This document shows positions 22,982 to 35,367 of a stretch of 64,000 nucleotides of DNA, in pieces. Below the pieces are notes generated by a model. It was given only the letters and a program-made list of their open reading frames with translations. It did not search any database and was not told the DNA's origin. The stretch is from Siphonodentalium dalli (lineage: Eukaryota; Mollusca; Scaphopoda; Gadilida; Siphonodentaliidae). Location: positions 53,499,949-53,563,948 of the forward strand of contig CP136065.1 in NCBI GenBank assembly GCA_032622095.1. Reading direction: 5' to 3'. Each line of letters opens with the position of its first letter. The stretch's first letter is position 1. A program made the position numbers and the translations under genes.

Positions 22982-23994
22982 TTGAATGAGTAAAATCTAT
23001 GAAGAAACTAATTTTCATATTTTGGTATGAGTATCACTTGATTTTGGTATGCGTATCCATTGGCTCGAGGATCATTTGACTCGAGAATTATTTGACTTGG
23101 GGTATCACTCTTAAAAATAAGAAGATGAAAATATGTGCCTAAATTCTCTGATTAAAAAAATTAAGGTCTAAAGTAGGGTTAATATTCTGTTTATTAATTT
23201 TTTTTATTTTGGCATATTCTTCTGACTTTTCATATCTTACATTTTATCTACAAGATATTGGACTAAAAATAAAAAATGATACACATATATAAATATAAAC
23301 AATAGTCAATCAGAGGATAACTACTTGTGAAAAGCAATGTTTTCAGAGCTGTTTTGAATGTAGTCAGCGATTCTGTGTCCCTATAATGACCCGTGGGAAG
23401 GAATGCCACACTTACTGATCACTAACTCGGAATGACGATCGTATAATGATACTTACAGCTAACTCGGATTCTCAGAATGCATGATGATATAATGATAATT
23501 CCATTACTCATACAAGTACATGTATCATACAATTTCATGCAGGCCTCCACTTTGTAATTTATCCCTGAGTAGTTTTGCAAGATACATACATGTATATACA
23601 TGTACATGTATATGTCCTACATATTTCTGATCAAGATTGCACTACATTTATATTACGGGCACAGGGGCTTGTATTATGCTCTGCTGCCCACCCCTTTTGC
23701 ACTGCCTCTATATGGCAGTGCCAGTATACACCATCCCTATATATGCGCCTGCTTTACGTTAATGATATTATACTAGAGACAAGGGGAACAGAAGAAATTT
23801 CCTTGATTTATCATCGCTCGGAAATCAGACAAATTTAGCCTATTTATCCGAGCAATGTTATCGATATCACCATTGGTGTGTCGACGAAGTCACGAAGGAT
23901 TCCTTTTTCAATCAATGCAACAAGCACCCCTCACTATCCATAGCATGTAACAATCAACTAACACATCTAGCTCCCAGTGATAACTTGTTGGCTA
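22982..23994. other. Non-coding stretch, nothing recognised
   Basis: AT-rich, with short ACATGTA words. There is no coding signature. Confidence 0.4.
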
Positions 23995-24281
23995 ATATTA
24001 ATTTATTTACTCATATAAATCAACACATCGTCATTATCTATTTTTATAATGATGAAATCACAGGGTATTTACGAAATATTTATCTACATAAATTTTAAAC
24101 ACTACCGACACCCATGGTTATTCTAGCCAATCACCACACTCATATTCATATTCTAGATCAGGTCATATATGTAGATACGGTCAGAATGAGAGAGCAAAAA
24201 ATAAGAAATATTTCATAATTACCCTGTGATTTCATCGTTATAAAAATAGATGTGTTGATTTGAATGAGTAAATAAAATATT
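23995..24281. repeat. Inverted-repeat element Z2
   Basis: The left arm (AAATCAACACATC.., then GATGAAATCACAGGGTA) is mirrored by the right arm (TACCCTGTGATTTCATC.., then GATGTGTTGATTT). The arms are about 90 bp with few mismatches. It abuts element Z. Confidence 0.65.
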
Positions 24282-24755
24282 AAAGGTACACAATCCGATC
24301 AGACGTTCCTATATTACTATTTCTTTGGCTTCGGGGGTAAAAAATATTTGATTCGAGTCGAGGAACCCACCTATCAAAGCTCAGAGTGATTATATATTGA
24401 TGTTTGAAATGTGCTGTTTCTATTGTTTGTGGCACCACCTTTTCGAGGACCACTTGCTAAAAACTGACAAATTGCGGTTGTAAGATGGATAACTCTAAAA
24501 TTAAGTGGTTATTATTGTTAGTAGTATCCACTTGATTTTAGAGTTATCCATCTTACAACCGCAATTTGTCTGTTTTTAGCACATGGTCCTCGAAAAGATG
24601 GGGCCACAAACAATAGAAACAGCACATTTCAAACATCAATATCTAATCACTCTGAGCTTTGATGGGTGGGTTCCTCGACTGGAATCAAATATTTTTACCC
24701 CCGAAGCCAAAGAACTAGTAATATAGGAGCATCTGATCGGATCGAGTACCTTTAA
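24280..24755. mobile_element. Large palindromic element Z, arms about 220 bp
   Basis: TTAA lies at both ends (24280-24283 and 24752-24755), with termini AGGTACACAATCCGATCAG and CTGATCGGATCGAGTACCT. Nearly the whole element is one hairpin with a short central spacer near 24505-24530. There is no coding capacity. The AGGTAC start resembles W elements. Confidence 0.7.
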
Positions 24756-25955
24756 CTGACCAGTCAATACTGAGACCTATATGTGTTTGTTGTTTGTTTG
24801 ATCACTTTTTAATTATAAAAAGCTGAATGGTGGTGAATTTTGGAGAATCATACCATATCGCCATATTGATTGAGCTGGATCAACCTGGATTTTTACTGGA
24901 GACAATATTTGGTGGTCAAAAAGTTATTGAATGCTATGGGTAGAAATGGAGTAGAGGGGCACTTGATTATATTGAAAGAAGAATCCTTTGCCGACACACC
25001 CATGTCGATATCGATACTATTGCTTGGATAAATTAGCTAAGTTTGCCCAATGTCTGAGCAATGGAAAGCTTATTTTAATGCATGTTTTAATGGCATGGTT
25101 AATGTTTCGGGTTTTTTTGGGCAATATTATAAAAGTGATAACTTGGCTTGAAGGAATATTGCGGATTGTCTCCCCGAGGAACCAAGATATTGGTTCAAGG
25201 GGAGACTATCTGCAATGTTTGCCTCAAAACAGGCATCATTTTGTTGTCGTTATATCAAATAGACATGTTCCTACAGTTGTGGCTGATTATTAATGGGTTT
25301 CTAGAACTGTCAGTTGTACTTTTGCTGCCTTTATCATTGATTAAATTCCCAATATAAGATGATGAAACACCTGTGAAATGTTTGTTGTCAGCAACAGCAT
25401 CCATGTTGAAATAATTTGACTAAGAGTTGCATTGGCAGCAGGTTTTCCCAAAATTTCAGGAAAAGTTTAAATAATCTAAAAGTATTCGAGTCTCTGAAGA
25501 TTCTGAACTAATGGTACTATCCTGGGAATGGGGAATATTCTATGAGTTTCTGCCTCAGAGTACCCATAGTGATGATAGTGTCATCGATAACAAACAGATT
25601 CCAATTGACAAAATCCACAGGAGAGCCATACACATGTATAGGTAATTTCCAACCTGAGGCCTGCTTGTAAAATATATGCATCAAACTGATCAAAATATTG
25701 TATTCTAAAGAAGGCTCCTGACTGCTTCTTGGCGACCACATAGCAGGACTCAAAATCTTCATCTGTCCACCTGTCACTGACAGGTCACAGCTTATGGTGA
25801 CAAGTAGATTTTTGTTGTACCTACACTTATGGCATGTGACCCTGTCACCTACATGTATGACACCTCACATTAATGAGAGGTGCAACCTTACTGTTAGTCT
25901 TTAAGCTTATGTTGGGAAGGTAGAATAATACCTACTGTACATGTACATATATGTA
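24756..25955. other. Non-coding stretch, nothing recognised
   Basis: No gene-like frame with splice support is seen. Confidence 0.4.
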
Positions 25956-26728
25956 CAAGCCTGTGTTTAGTGTGCCTGTCATTTGAAGAAGGGGGGATTT
26001 TAGTGACGCTATCCCGCATTAACCCACTTGGGACCTCATTCTGCATGGCCTCATCTGCTATGGGAGACATAGACTCAGATTGAAGTTCCCAAATGGTGAA
26101 TATTGTGATGTACATGTACACCCATTGGGAACCTCGATAATTGAATGTCATCTGCCCATTTGGGGATACAGAGAAACTAAACTAAAAAGAAATAGAATCT
26201 ATGTGAAGAAATTTCTATAGAGATTTAATAATAAAGTTTCCACAGAAGATGAGGTCTAAGCAGGATAGTGTCACTAAATTCAACCTCTGGGACCTCATTC
26301 TGCAAATGACAAGCACACTTAACCCTTTACCCAACAAACCGGCCAAAACCGGCCAAATAAAGCTTCAACAGCCTAAAATATCTTCGGTCCGTCTCAATAG
26401 AACCATACAAATATGGGTATCATTGGAACCGGCTCCTTGACCACATTGTGATAGTTACAGTTATGCCCTGTGCCAATGCATTCTCTTATATATGCGAGTC
26501 GACCATAGGTCGCCTCGCATATATAAGAGAATGCATTGGCCTAAAAAAAATCTTTTTTTAACACTTTTTACCATTTTTTCTTACATTCTTTAACAATTTT
26601 ATAATTTTTAATGTGTTAAGCCAATGCATTCTCTTATATATGCGAGGCGACCTATGGTCGACTCGCATATATAAGAGAATGCATTGGCACAGGGCCCTTC
26701 TGTTGGGTAAAGGGTTAACTCAGGCTTG
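25956..26728. mobile_element. F-family foldback element F0, interrupted by P2
   Basis: It starts CAAGCCTGTGTTTAGTGTGC and ends CTCAGGCTTG, with internal F-type arms (GACCTCATTCTGCAAATGAC). P2 sits in the right terminal repeat at 26319-26718, splitting ACACT..CTCAGG. Confidence 0.65.
26319..26718 (+). mobile_element. P-family MITE, copy P2
   Basis: Same ends, TTAA flanks and paired palindromes as P1; length also 400 bp. Inserted in F0. Confidence 0.8.
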
Positions 26729-27520
26729 GTGCAGTTAGGCCGCAACTGAAAATATTCATTTGCATTCACCCTGCACACATTTTTCTGTATCTGTAGTCTC
26801 AGTGTAAACAATAGATATGGGTAGGATTTTTTTTTTTTTTTAAAGTCTTTTTATATATATATCGGTGCTCTCCAAGATTTAATTGACATAACGATAAAGA
26901 ACTGAATTTTTAATATGCCACTTTGTACCGGTACTTGTAGCACACACATAACATGCAAATAATGATACTCTCGAGATCCAAATAAACTTTTTGGTCAATA
27001 TAATCTCACCCATACAGTGCTTATTTGGACCCCTACATTTATTAATTTCTGGAGGCTACAATTCTTCCATTTTCTCTTTCTAATCTAAATATAATGAATT
27101 CTTTGTTTATGAAGTCAAATGCCATGGTACATGTACTAGCATCTTCTTACTCTGCGTGGGGATTATGGATGAATTTTGCTATTTTGTAATAGTCAGGTGC
27201 CTGGGAGCCAATGTCCTATAAAAATTGATATAACTTATCATCTTATTGACTGGATTCTAGTCCAAATTTTATGTACGTCATTTCAATGTTTGGTTATACG
27301 GTACTCTAACAATTGTTAGAACCACCTACGCTGTTTCAGATTTCCCACCCCTACTTTTATTCCATCCCCACCCCTACTCTTATTTGATTCTGAGATATTT
27401 TCCACCCCCCCCCATACTTCCATACCTTTGTTTTATTTATCCCAAGTATACTTTGTATGTACATGTAGATAATTTTACATTTTGAACATAGCCATTTTTT
27501 GGCATGCCTGCTGGAGACCA
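26729..27520. other. Non-coding stretch, nothing recognised
   Basis: T-rich and C-rich runs are present. No gene is seen. Confidence 0.4.
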
Positions 27521-28043
27521 CCTTATATTATTATGGCCTTTGTGACCCACATGCAAGCCTGAGTTTAGTGTGCCTGTCATTTGCAGAATGAGGTCCCCAG
27601 AGGGTGAATTTAGTGAAGCTATCCCGCATAGTGGGCTGGCATCAACAAATTCAACCTCTGGGAATCTTATTCTGCTTAGGCCTCATCTTCTCTGGAAAGT
27701 TTCTTTATTATCAAATTTCTATAGAAATTTCTTCACATTTATTCTATTTCTTTTTTAGTTTAGTTTCTCTATGTCCCCAAATTGGCAGATGACACATTGA
27801 ATTATCGAGGTTCCCAATGGGTATACATCACAATATTCACCATTTGGGAACTTCAATCTGAGTCTATATCTCCCACAGCAGATGAGGCCATGCAGAATGA
27901 GGTGCCCGGATGGTGAATTTGGTGATGCCAGCCCGCTATGTGGGATAGTGTCACTAAATTCACCCTCTGTGGACATCATTCTGCAAATGACAGGCACACT
28001 AAACTCAGGCTTGCATGTGGGTCACAAAGGCCATAATATAAGG
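27521..28043. mobile_element. F-family foldback element F1 with extended arms
   Basis: The core runs CAAGCCTGAGTTTAGTGTGC (27554) to its inverse ending at 28013. The symmetry continues about 30 bp further on both sides (GGCCTTTGTGACCCACATG and CATGTGGGTCACAAAGGCC), out to CCTTATATTA. A partial extra end (ACTAAACTCAGG words) lies at 28064-28098. No coding capacity. Confidence 0.7.
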
Positions 28044-28313
28044 TTTGTCACCAGCCCCACCCCCACACTAAACTCAGGCACACTAAACTCAGGCTTGCCC
28101 TCATGTGCAATATTTACTAACTGATCCCATTCTACTGGTAGGTCATGCATAACGAACGTTCAATATATATACATGTACATGTATTGGGACAAACAGTGAT
28201 GTATTTCAAGGTTATGGGTATTTCAGGCAGCATATATTATTTAAAGGATTTACCTTTGAAGCTATTCATACTTATTGTGTACTGTGGCTTGATTATGCCG
28301 GTATTAACCCTTT

Positions 28314-28554
28314 CATGATGGGAGCTGCGCTGGTGCAGCATTAAAGATCATGTGCCAGTGAATTCTCTTATATATGCCAGTCTTTCATAGGGAGCGTGCA
28401 CCTCGCAAATATAAGAGAATGCCAAATCAATGCCATTGTAAATAGTGTTAGGCCAGTGTATTCTCTTATATATGTGAGGCTGTTTTGCTGACACTTAGCG
28501 CAGCTAATTGGGTAGCTTGAAAGAAGAAGACCGAGGACGTGGTCTTAACCCTTT
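28314..28554. mobile_element. Q-family MITE Q1, right end lost
   Basis: It starts TTAACCCTTTCATGATGG and contains ATTCTCTTATATATG hairpin arms. No GGGTTAA end is found before P3. The last 75 bp (28479-28554) recur after P3. Confidence 0.5.
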
Positions 28555-28881
28555 ACCCAACAAACCGGCCAAAACCGGCCAAATAAAGCTTCAACAGCCT
28601 AAAATATCTTGGGTCTGTCTCAATAAAACCATACAAATATGGATATCATTGGAACCGGCTCATTGACCACATTGTGATGGTTATAGTTATGCCCTGTGCC
28701 AATGCATTCTCTTATATATGCGAGTCGACCATAGGTCGCCTCGCATATATAAGAGAATGCATTGGCCTAAAAAAAATCTTAAGCCAATGTATTCTCTTAT
28801 ATATGCGAGGCGACCTATGGTCGACTCGCATATATAAGAGAATGCATTGGCACAGGGCCGTTCTGTTGGGTAAAGGGTTAA
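28555..28881 (+). mobile_element. P-family MITE, copy P3 (internally deleted)
   Basis: Ends and TTAA flanks as in P1. The AT-rich spacer between the two palindromes is deleted, giving 327 bp. Confidence 0.8.
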
Positions 28882-29371
28882 GAGGATTGCTGACTTGTTG
28901 ACACTTAGCGCGGCTAAGTGGGTAGCTGAAGAAGACGAAGTCCAGAGGACCTGGACTTAGAAGACACTCTGGACACAGCAGAATACAGAACTCAAGAAAC
29001 AAGAATAAAAACTGAGGAATCAGCAGAATATAGAACATAAGAAACAAGAATAATTCACACAATCCTTGGTAAAATTATAAATAAAGTATTTGAACTTAAC
29101 TCTGGTTTCTCTATTTGTTAACTTAGTTCAAAAATAGGGTAGTGGTAGCCTGAAAAATCAGAAATTCCAGGTCAATAATCTGTGCCTTACCCACAGGGAT
29201 TTAGGACATCCCCCCTTTAATGCCATGCACCCTTGGGCGGCTCGACTAATACGCTACCGCAAATATCAAAACGCTCTTCGTTATTACTGTGGCACAGGGG
29301 TGGGGGGAATGGGCTGCTTGTGACAAATACTTTTATTACTGAATTGGAGAATCCATTTAGTATAGAAAGGG
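28882..29371. other. Non-coding stretch, repeat edge
   Basis: 28882-28960 repeats the sequence on the left of P3 (ACACTTAGCGCRGCTAA block). The remainder shows nothing recognisable except an R-type terminus just downstream. Confidence 0.4.
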
Positions 29372-29375
29372 TTAA
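29340..29375 (-). repeat. R-family terminal fragment
   Basis: GAATCCATTTAGTATAGAAA followed by GGGTTAA is the right terminus of the R family. Confidence 0.5.
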
Positions 29376-29426
29376 ACAAATATAGGCCATTGAAGAAGTA
29401 CCGGTACTGTACATGTACCGGTATGT

Positions 29427-29897
29427 TATAAAAGAGGGTATCACCCCCCTCCACCCTGAATCCTGAATACCAGTTAATTTTGGGGGGTGAATCCTGAATA
29501 CATGTTAAGAAATAATATGCGATAAATGACATACAAATTGACTGTTTTAATATGAGACAGATACAAGCAGAAGTTACATAGACACATTATGATCCATTAT
29601 ACCTGACATGATATTGGAGTAGAGTATTATGGGCGTTATGAGGCCGTTATGATACGATTAATGATACTTTATGACGGCATGGTGGTCGAATATGCCCAAG
29701 AAGCTATTCTACCCACTCATTCACACAGATAACTAGCACAAAATATTATTTTGCGCCATCAAAACCTGCGTCCAAGATGTTTTGCTTGAACCCGAATACC
29801 AGTTAATTCCGGGGTATGAATCCCGCGTATGGCTTCAAAACACCCTGAATCCCGCTTACCGAAAAGGGGGGGGGGGGGGTGATACCCTCATAAAAGT
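29427..29897. mobile_element. Inverted-repeat element V
   Basis: The left end ATAAAAGAGGGTATCACCCC is mirrored by GGGGTGATACCCTCATAAAA on the right. A CCCTGAATCC block and its variants lie just inside both ends. A C/G run is inside each arm. Class unknown. Confidence 0.5.
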
Positions 29898-30841
29898 ATA
29901 CATTTTCGGTCCTACTGTATTTCAATGAGAAGATCAGTTGTTATATAACACCATTTCATAAAGCTGCAATAACTGTAGCGACAAGCACTGATTTTCCCAC
30001 CACCTGTTGACTCCCAGTATGAGTGGAACAAGGCAGTACAAATCACTCAAGGTAGAGTACTGATGTACTGCTGTCAGCTGTCTTCATTTGGCATACTTCT
30101 AGTGTGTACACAAAATACTCTGGCAATCAGGAAGTGTGTAAGTAAGTTAATGGGAGCAACATAATGGACTGAGATATATGTACTTCTACTAATAATGGAC
30201 TGCGAGATATGCAGTGACTAATCAATAGGAAATTGTGGCCAATTCTTATATAACATCAAAGTCACCAATAAAGCAATATTGGGTAGCTTGGTATAATTTT
30301 TGCTTTGTGATCTGTTGTGATCTTCTAATGTGTTTATCATATTAACTTCTTGCTACTAGTAGTTGATCTAACTTAAGCCATTTGCTTTAGGTCAAAGGCA
30401 TTCTAAAAAAATGTTGATTGTGATCATGTACATGTACTTTATCCTCTGTGAATATGACTTGTGTCTGACTCAATAGTCTCAGCGCATATAGGGCAGCTGC
30501 AGTTCTGTACTCTTCCATGGAAGAATACCATGCAGAATATGCATTTGAACAATAACATGAAAGCATTCATTATTGTCATAAATTTACATGAAACGTGTTG
30601 ATTATAAGTTAGATTTACTGTATATATATAGTTTGGGATTGTCCTTTTTACCAAACTTAGAGAGTTTGGACAGTTTGCAGAGATGGTAAGTATACCATTC
30701 TCTTATTTAAATTTGTGCAGTAATAATTTAAAACTGAGCGAAAAATAGTGTGATTCAAAGAATTTAGTGAACAAACAGAAAATTCAATGGGTTTGTGTAT
30801 TAAATCAATATACTTGTATGGAGTGTCTTTTCGAAAGTATA
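29898..30841. other. Non-coding stretch, nothing recognised
   Basis: No gene-like frame is seen. Confidence 0.4.
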
Positions 30842-31289
30842 CAGTAATGCCGTAAATAATCGATTCCTTAACCACAGCAGAATTATGGGTAATTTTTCAG
30901 GATTTAGTTTGAAATATGGCTTGTTGGCAACAAGCCATATTTCAAACTAAATCCTGAACGCTAAACAACGCTAAACAATCGCACCCAGGTAGTCTCGCAT
31001 ATTCTCGCTTACCGCGTTATAGTACAACGAAAACAAAAGTAACTTTTAATTATTTTTTTGTTTGAGAAGATTGTTTCAAACCGTGAGATTAGGAGGTGAC
31101 ACCGTGAGATGCATGGTGAAAGCGGGAGTCTCACGGCGAATCCGGGAGAAGTAACAGGTCTGCTTGTTGCCATTCATCGGAAAGCTCTCACCGATGAATG
31201 GCAACAATTAACCATATTTCTGACTAAATCCTGAAGAATTACCCGTTATTCTGCTGTGGTTAAGGAGTCGATTATTTACGGCATTACTG
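30842..31289. mobile_element. T-family MITE (Tc1/mariner-like), copy T1, long form
   Basis: Flanked by TA. The ends CAGTAATGCCGTAAATAATC and the inverse form arms of over 80 bp. Unlike T2-T4 it carries a unique core of roughly 200 bp (about 30960-31160), so it may be closest to the parental element. Confidence 0.65.
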
Positions 31290-31653
31290 TATCTATGGTC
31301 ATTGAGGTCAGTTTACATACAGTAGTTAGATTTCATGTCTGTGATACCCATAATTATTGAATTACCCATCTTCACATCTAAATAATTAACAGTTCCATGT
31401 CGGCTACCTTCTGCACTATACATTTTATGGTGGACTTTGAATCTATCTTCAGGTAGAACTGCATTCCATCAGATACATGATTTTACAGGAATATTTGGTC
31501 AGCTTTGAATTTGTGCATCAGGGTGTGTGAATTCAAAGTGTGCGATTTTTAAAACTGAGTGAAAAATAATACTGCACAAATTTAAATACAAGTAAGTTAT
31601 ATACTTGTACATGTATTTGCTGCTTGTGAACTGAAAGGGCTGGAGGGTTTTCA

Positions 31654-31887
31654 AATCAAGCCTGCAAATAGTGCATGTCATTTGCAGAATGAGGTCCCCA
31701 GAGGGTGAATTTAGTGACGCTATCCCGCATGATGGGCTAGCATCACCAAATTCCCCATCTGGCTTACAAGCAAGCCTTGAAATAGGGTGTCTGTCATTTG
31801 CAGAATGAGGTCCCCAGAGGGTGAATTTAGAGACGCTATCCCGCACGATGGGCTAGCATCACCAAATTCACCATCTGGCTTACAAGG
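31654..31887. repeat. F-family half elements F2 in tandem
   Basis: Two consecutive copies of the F left half (each CAAGCCT.. to CATCTGGCTTACAAG), about 115 bp apart. Confidence 0.55.
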
Positions 31888-32577
31888 TCAAGGTAATTAT
31901 TGTTCTAGGCCAACATATTGTCTTATATATGTACTAGAGGATGGACCCGGCGATGCTCGGGGAAAAATAGAGATTTTAACAAATAAAGATAGGCTACTTC
32001 ATGTAAGAACACACAAATTATTTTGGGCGTTACATTTTATAACGGCACATTATAAGAGGGTGTCCATAACCTCCCTCGTACTTATCCACCCCGCGTGTTT
32101 ATTTTAAAATACATTTGACAGAAGGTGAACGCCTGTGGTGTATTAAAAACACACTTTATTCAGTTGAGTAACGATAATTCGAATAAAAGTTGCCGAAAAT
32201 GTAAAATAAAACTATTACGCTGCTGCTCTGGGGTTTCCCGCTGTCTGGTCGCCCGATTCCGCCTCTTCTTTTTTTTTGTGAAATGTGAGCCAAGTTTCTT
32301 CTTTTTTTTCGGCGGCATTACTAAATAGACGCCGCACGGACAAATGGACGGGCCCATGTTCGTTCCCGGGTCGAATTACATGTCCGTACCAAGTTTGGTC
32401 GAAATCGGTCCAGCCGTGTTCGAGTCCATCGCGAACACACACACACACACAGATCTTCCAAAATATATAATAGATGTTCGAGCCTCCCTATGGGAGACTC
32501 GCATATACATGTATAAGAGAATACATTGACACAGGGTTTCGCCAAATTTCAGGAAGCTCAAATCGAGGAAGGGTTAA
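31885..32577. mobile_element. Q-family MITE Q7 (3' part), interrupted by repeat S copy 2
   Basis: The left part has the Q blocks CAAGGTCAAGGTAATTATTG and GTCTTATATATG. The right part has ATGTATAAGAGAATACATTG and ends GGAAGGGTTAA (TTAA at 32574-32577). Confidence 0.5.
31931..32474 (+). repeat. Dispersed repeat S, copy 2
   Basis: Starts ACTAGAGGATGGACCCGGCG and ends AAAATATATAATAGAT. An ACAC run lies near 32436-32451. Related to 2072-2745. Short open frames inside look incidental. Confidence 0.45.
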
Positions 32578-33415
32578 AAGTATATTGCTTTGAACAGCCA
32601 TCTTGATCATAAAATGGGAGCGGGGTGGATGAAAGTTGTAAAAACTTCTGTCTCGATCCATTTGTAATATATATATTACATGTATATTACAATAAGATAC
32701 ATTTGTATGTTTAAAAAAAACATAGAATGTTATATCAACATATATATATATAATCATCAATTTGTCCCATAGACCACAAATTGTTTAATAAAATTTATCC
32801 TATATGATACTAACTTATGTTTTATTTATGTGATTTTCTGTATATAAATCAAGATATTTTTTCAATAATTGCTTTGGCAGCAGGTTGCACTACATTGAAA
32901 CCAATGGCATAGCCAGCCACCTGTCCACCCATCTTTTGCATGTGCAGTTAATAAAGTGGACAAGTAAATTTGATCTAAATATTGTTGGCAGAGAGAACAC
33001 CTGACTACTTTAGACTAGTTTACATATTTTAGTCAATATTAACCTTGTCTGAAATACCATAATATACTTCAATTTACTGTCAGAAATTTGCATATTTTTA
33101 AATAAGGAATTGTTTGTAAATAATACAGGTGTGTTTTTGAAAGGCTTAATTTCAAAGCTAAGTTATTAGGAATCCTTCTGCACTTGAGGTTTCTGTTTGT
33201 CTGTCTGTTGTCTGCTAACATTTCCTGAAAACCTCCCGAGTTGAATAATATACATGTACTGTTTCAATGTATATTTTTATTCCTTAATGGGAAAATCCAT
33301 TTAGTAAAGAAAGGGTTAAGGTGGTACTTTATAGGTTAGTGTTCACTAAAGAATTGGGTACTTTTTTAATTTTTATGACACTTGTTCACGTTGAAAGTTG
33401 TCTATAAATTACTGT
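32578..33415. other. Non-coding stretch with an R-type terminus
   Basis: AT-rich. ATCCATTTAGTAAAGAAAGG then GTTAA (33297-33319) is an R-family end. No gene is seen. Confidence 0.4.
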
Positions 33416-33887
33416 TTAAAGGCACGGATGGCCTTCATTGTACATGTAGGTTATAATTCAGAAATAGCAGTTACCAAATTTTGAAAATTTCCTCATTAAT
33501 ATGAATGTGATATTATCCGCAAAACTTTGTGAGCCGAGCGTTTGTTTATATACAGCATATATAGTGAGCGATAAGCAAAACACTGTGGCAATTTTTTTTA
33601 GGAGAATGGTCACGGTGACCATTCAACACTTACATCTTGAGAGGCGAAGGTTAGCGATCGCTATACTGGTATATTGTACATGTGTACAACTTGATGGCAT
33701 TTCTAACCAAAGTTCATGTACTACATTTAGTAGTGGGGTCTTCCTGGCATTTGAGTGTTCTGCTTATCACATACTCTTTACTGTTTGTTTACATCACATG
33801 GCATGCATAACACGGTGTACTTACAATAACATGCAATTTGACTATTTTAAAAGCAATACCCGCTGCCAACACCTACCGTATCTTTAA
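33416..33887. mobile_element. W-family-like element, copy 3
   Basis: TTAA is at both ends, with AGGCACGGATGGCCTT on the left and CCTACCGTATCT on the right, matching W1/W2 termini. The interior is diverged and carries an incidental 128-codon open frame. Confidence 0.5.
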
Positions 33888-34408
33888 CTAACTAACAACA
33901 TGATAATTTTTTTTAGGTAGATACATGTACTATGTTGAAAGTCGTTGTACATGTAGGTGATATTTATAATTTTTGTGTAAAAAAATATTAACCAATAAAC
34001 ATCATTCCTTTCCATGAGGAAAACACAGTAAGAGCAATTATTTGCACCTGCAATTCAGAATCCGGCTATTAATTGCTTCCATAAAATGTAAAGTGAGCAA
34101 TATTCTATATTTAGTGGACATTTCTATGCCACAAATTATTTGCATCTTGGGCGAAGTTGGTGAAGTATATATTTTTTTGCCTTTATTTTATGTCACGTCT
34201 TATTATTAAAACTGTATATTTATGGTTTATGAAAGAAATAATCTTGGGGGTAGGGGTCTTGGGAAGGGATGGAGGGCTTGGGGGCCCTAACAACATGTCC
34301 ACCTATTCTTCAATATCTTTATACCATAGCTCAGTACCAATTTCATGTTTTAATAAAATAACTGGGAAGTAAAAGCATGTATCCATAATTTATGAAGACA
34401 TATATAAA
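33888..34408. other. Non-coding stretch, nothing recognised
   Basis: No gene-like frame is seen. Confidence 0.4.
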
Positions 34409-34660
34409 CAAGCCTTGAAATAGTGTGTCTGTCATTTGCAGAATGAGGTTCCCAGAGGGTGAATTTAGTGATGCTAACCCATATAGCGGGCTAGCATCAC
34501 CAAATTCACCCTCTGGGAACCTCATTCTGCTGAGGTGTAAGCAGAATGAGGTCCCCAGAGGGTGAATTTGGTGATGCTAGCCCGCTATGCTGGGTAGCAT
34601 CACTAAATTCACCCTCTGGGGACCTCATTCTGCAAATGACAGACACACTATTTCAAGGCT
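34409..34660. mobile_element. F-family foldback element F3, compact double hairpin
   Basis: CAAGCCTTGAAATAGTGTGT on the left is mirrored at the right end. Two internal hairpins built from GGTGAATTTAGTGATGCTA arms sit back to back. The central part found in F1 and F4 is absent. Confidence 0.65.
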
Positions 34661-34957
34661 AAATGTATATAAAGAGAGTAATTGATCATAATTGAATTGC
34701 ATGGTCTAAATCTTGCTATGAACAACCATTGTGCTGCATTAACCGCATTCAGAAAGCCTGCAAAGGCTATTAAAAAATGATTACTGATATATGTCAATAT
34801 GATCTCAAATATAATCTCGGGCAACATACTGTAGTCACATTATAATATCTGATGCCTGTCTGTTTGCTGCTTGAAATATTTTCTTGGGTCAGATGGTCAG
34901 AATTGATGGGGGAGTTTTCTCCTCATATAATAGTTGGTACGGTATGGTAACCCACTA
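34661..34957. other. Non-coding stretch, nothing recognised
   Basis: It lies upstream of the SLC16-type gene. No 5' UTR exon could be recognised. Confidence 0.4.
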
Positions 34958-35168
34958 CAGTAATGTCCTAAATAATCGACCCCTAAACCACAGCAGAAAT
35001 GGGAAATTTTTCAGGATTTAGTCGCAAAGATGGCTTGTTGCCATTCATCGGAAAGCTCTTGGTGAGAGCTTTCCGATGAATGGCAACAAGCCATATTTCT
35101 GACTAAATCCTGAAAAATTTCCCATAATTCTGCTTTGGTTAAAGGGTCATATACTTCGCGCATTACTG
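34958..35168. mobile_element. T-family MITE T2
   Basis: A TA-flanked hairpin with CAGTAATG ends. It lies about 70 bp upstream of the splice acceptor of the first visible SLC16 exon. Confidence 0.65.
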
Positions 35169-35239
35169 TATTTACTGTCTTGTTGAAGCCCTGGTTGTAA
35201 TTATTAACCCTTGAACATCTTTTTCTGTCTATTCCACAG

Positions 35240-35367
35240 GTCCCAGTGACAGGCTACAGATAATCAAAAGTTACTTGTTTTATGTGACTCCTATTCAGTA
35301 CACAGATGGAAGTTCTCATGTGGAGTGGATTCAGTGCATTATATTTAGTTGACAAGAGGACTATAGA
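35240..35367 (+). other. 5' UTR part of the first visible SLC16-type exon, with upstream ATG
   Basis: A pyrimidine-rich tract and CCACAG end at 35239, giving a good acceptor, so at least one non-coding exon lies upstream. An ATG at 35306 (C at -3) opens a 65-codon frame that overlaps the main start and ends at 35503. A TGA lies in the main frame 18 nt before 35368, which rules out an N-terminal extension within this exon. Confidence 0.55.

Noticed and set aside
26608-29062. Repeated small open frames coding YICES- and IYKRMHW-type peptides (also at 18091, 47007, 50087, 58740, 60231)
   Set aside because: They are translations of the P and Q hairpin stems, occur on both strands and differ only with the palindromes. 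No sign of selection for protein.
33501-33887. 128-codon plus-strand open frame
   Set aside because: It lies inside W copy 3 and ends at its terminus; no family signature.
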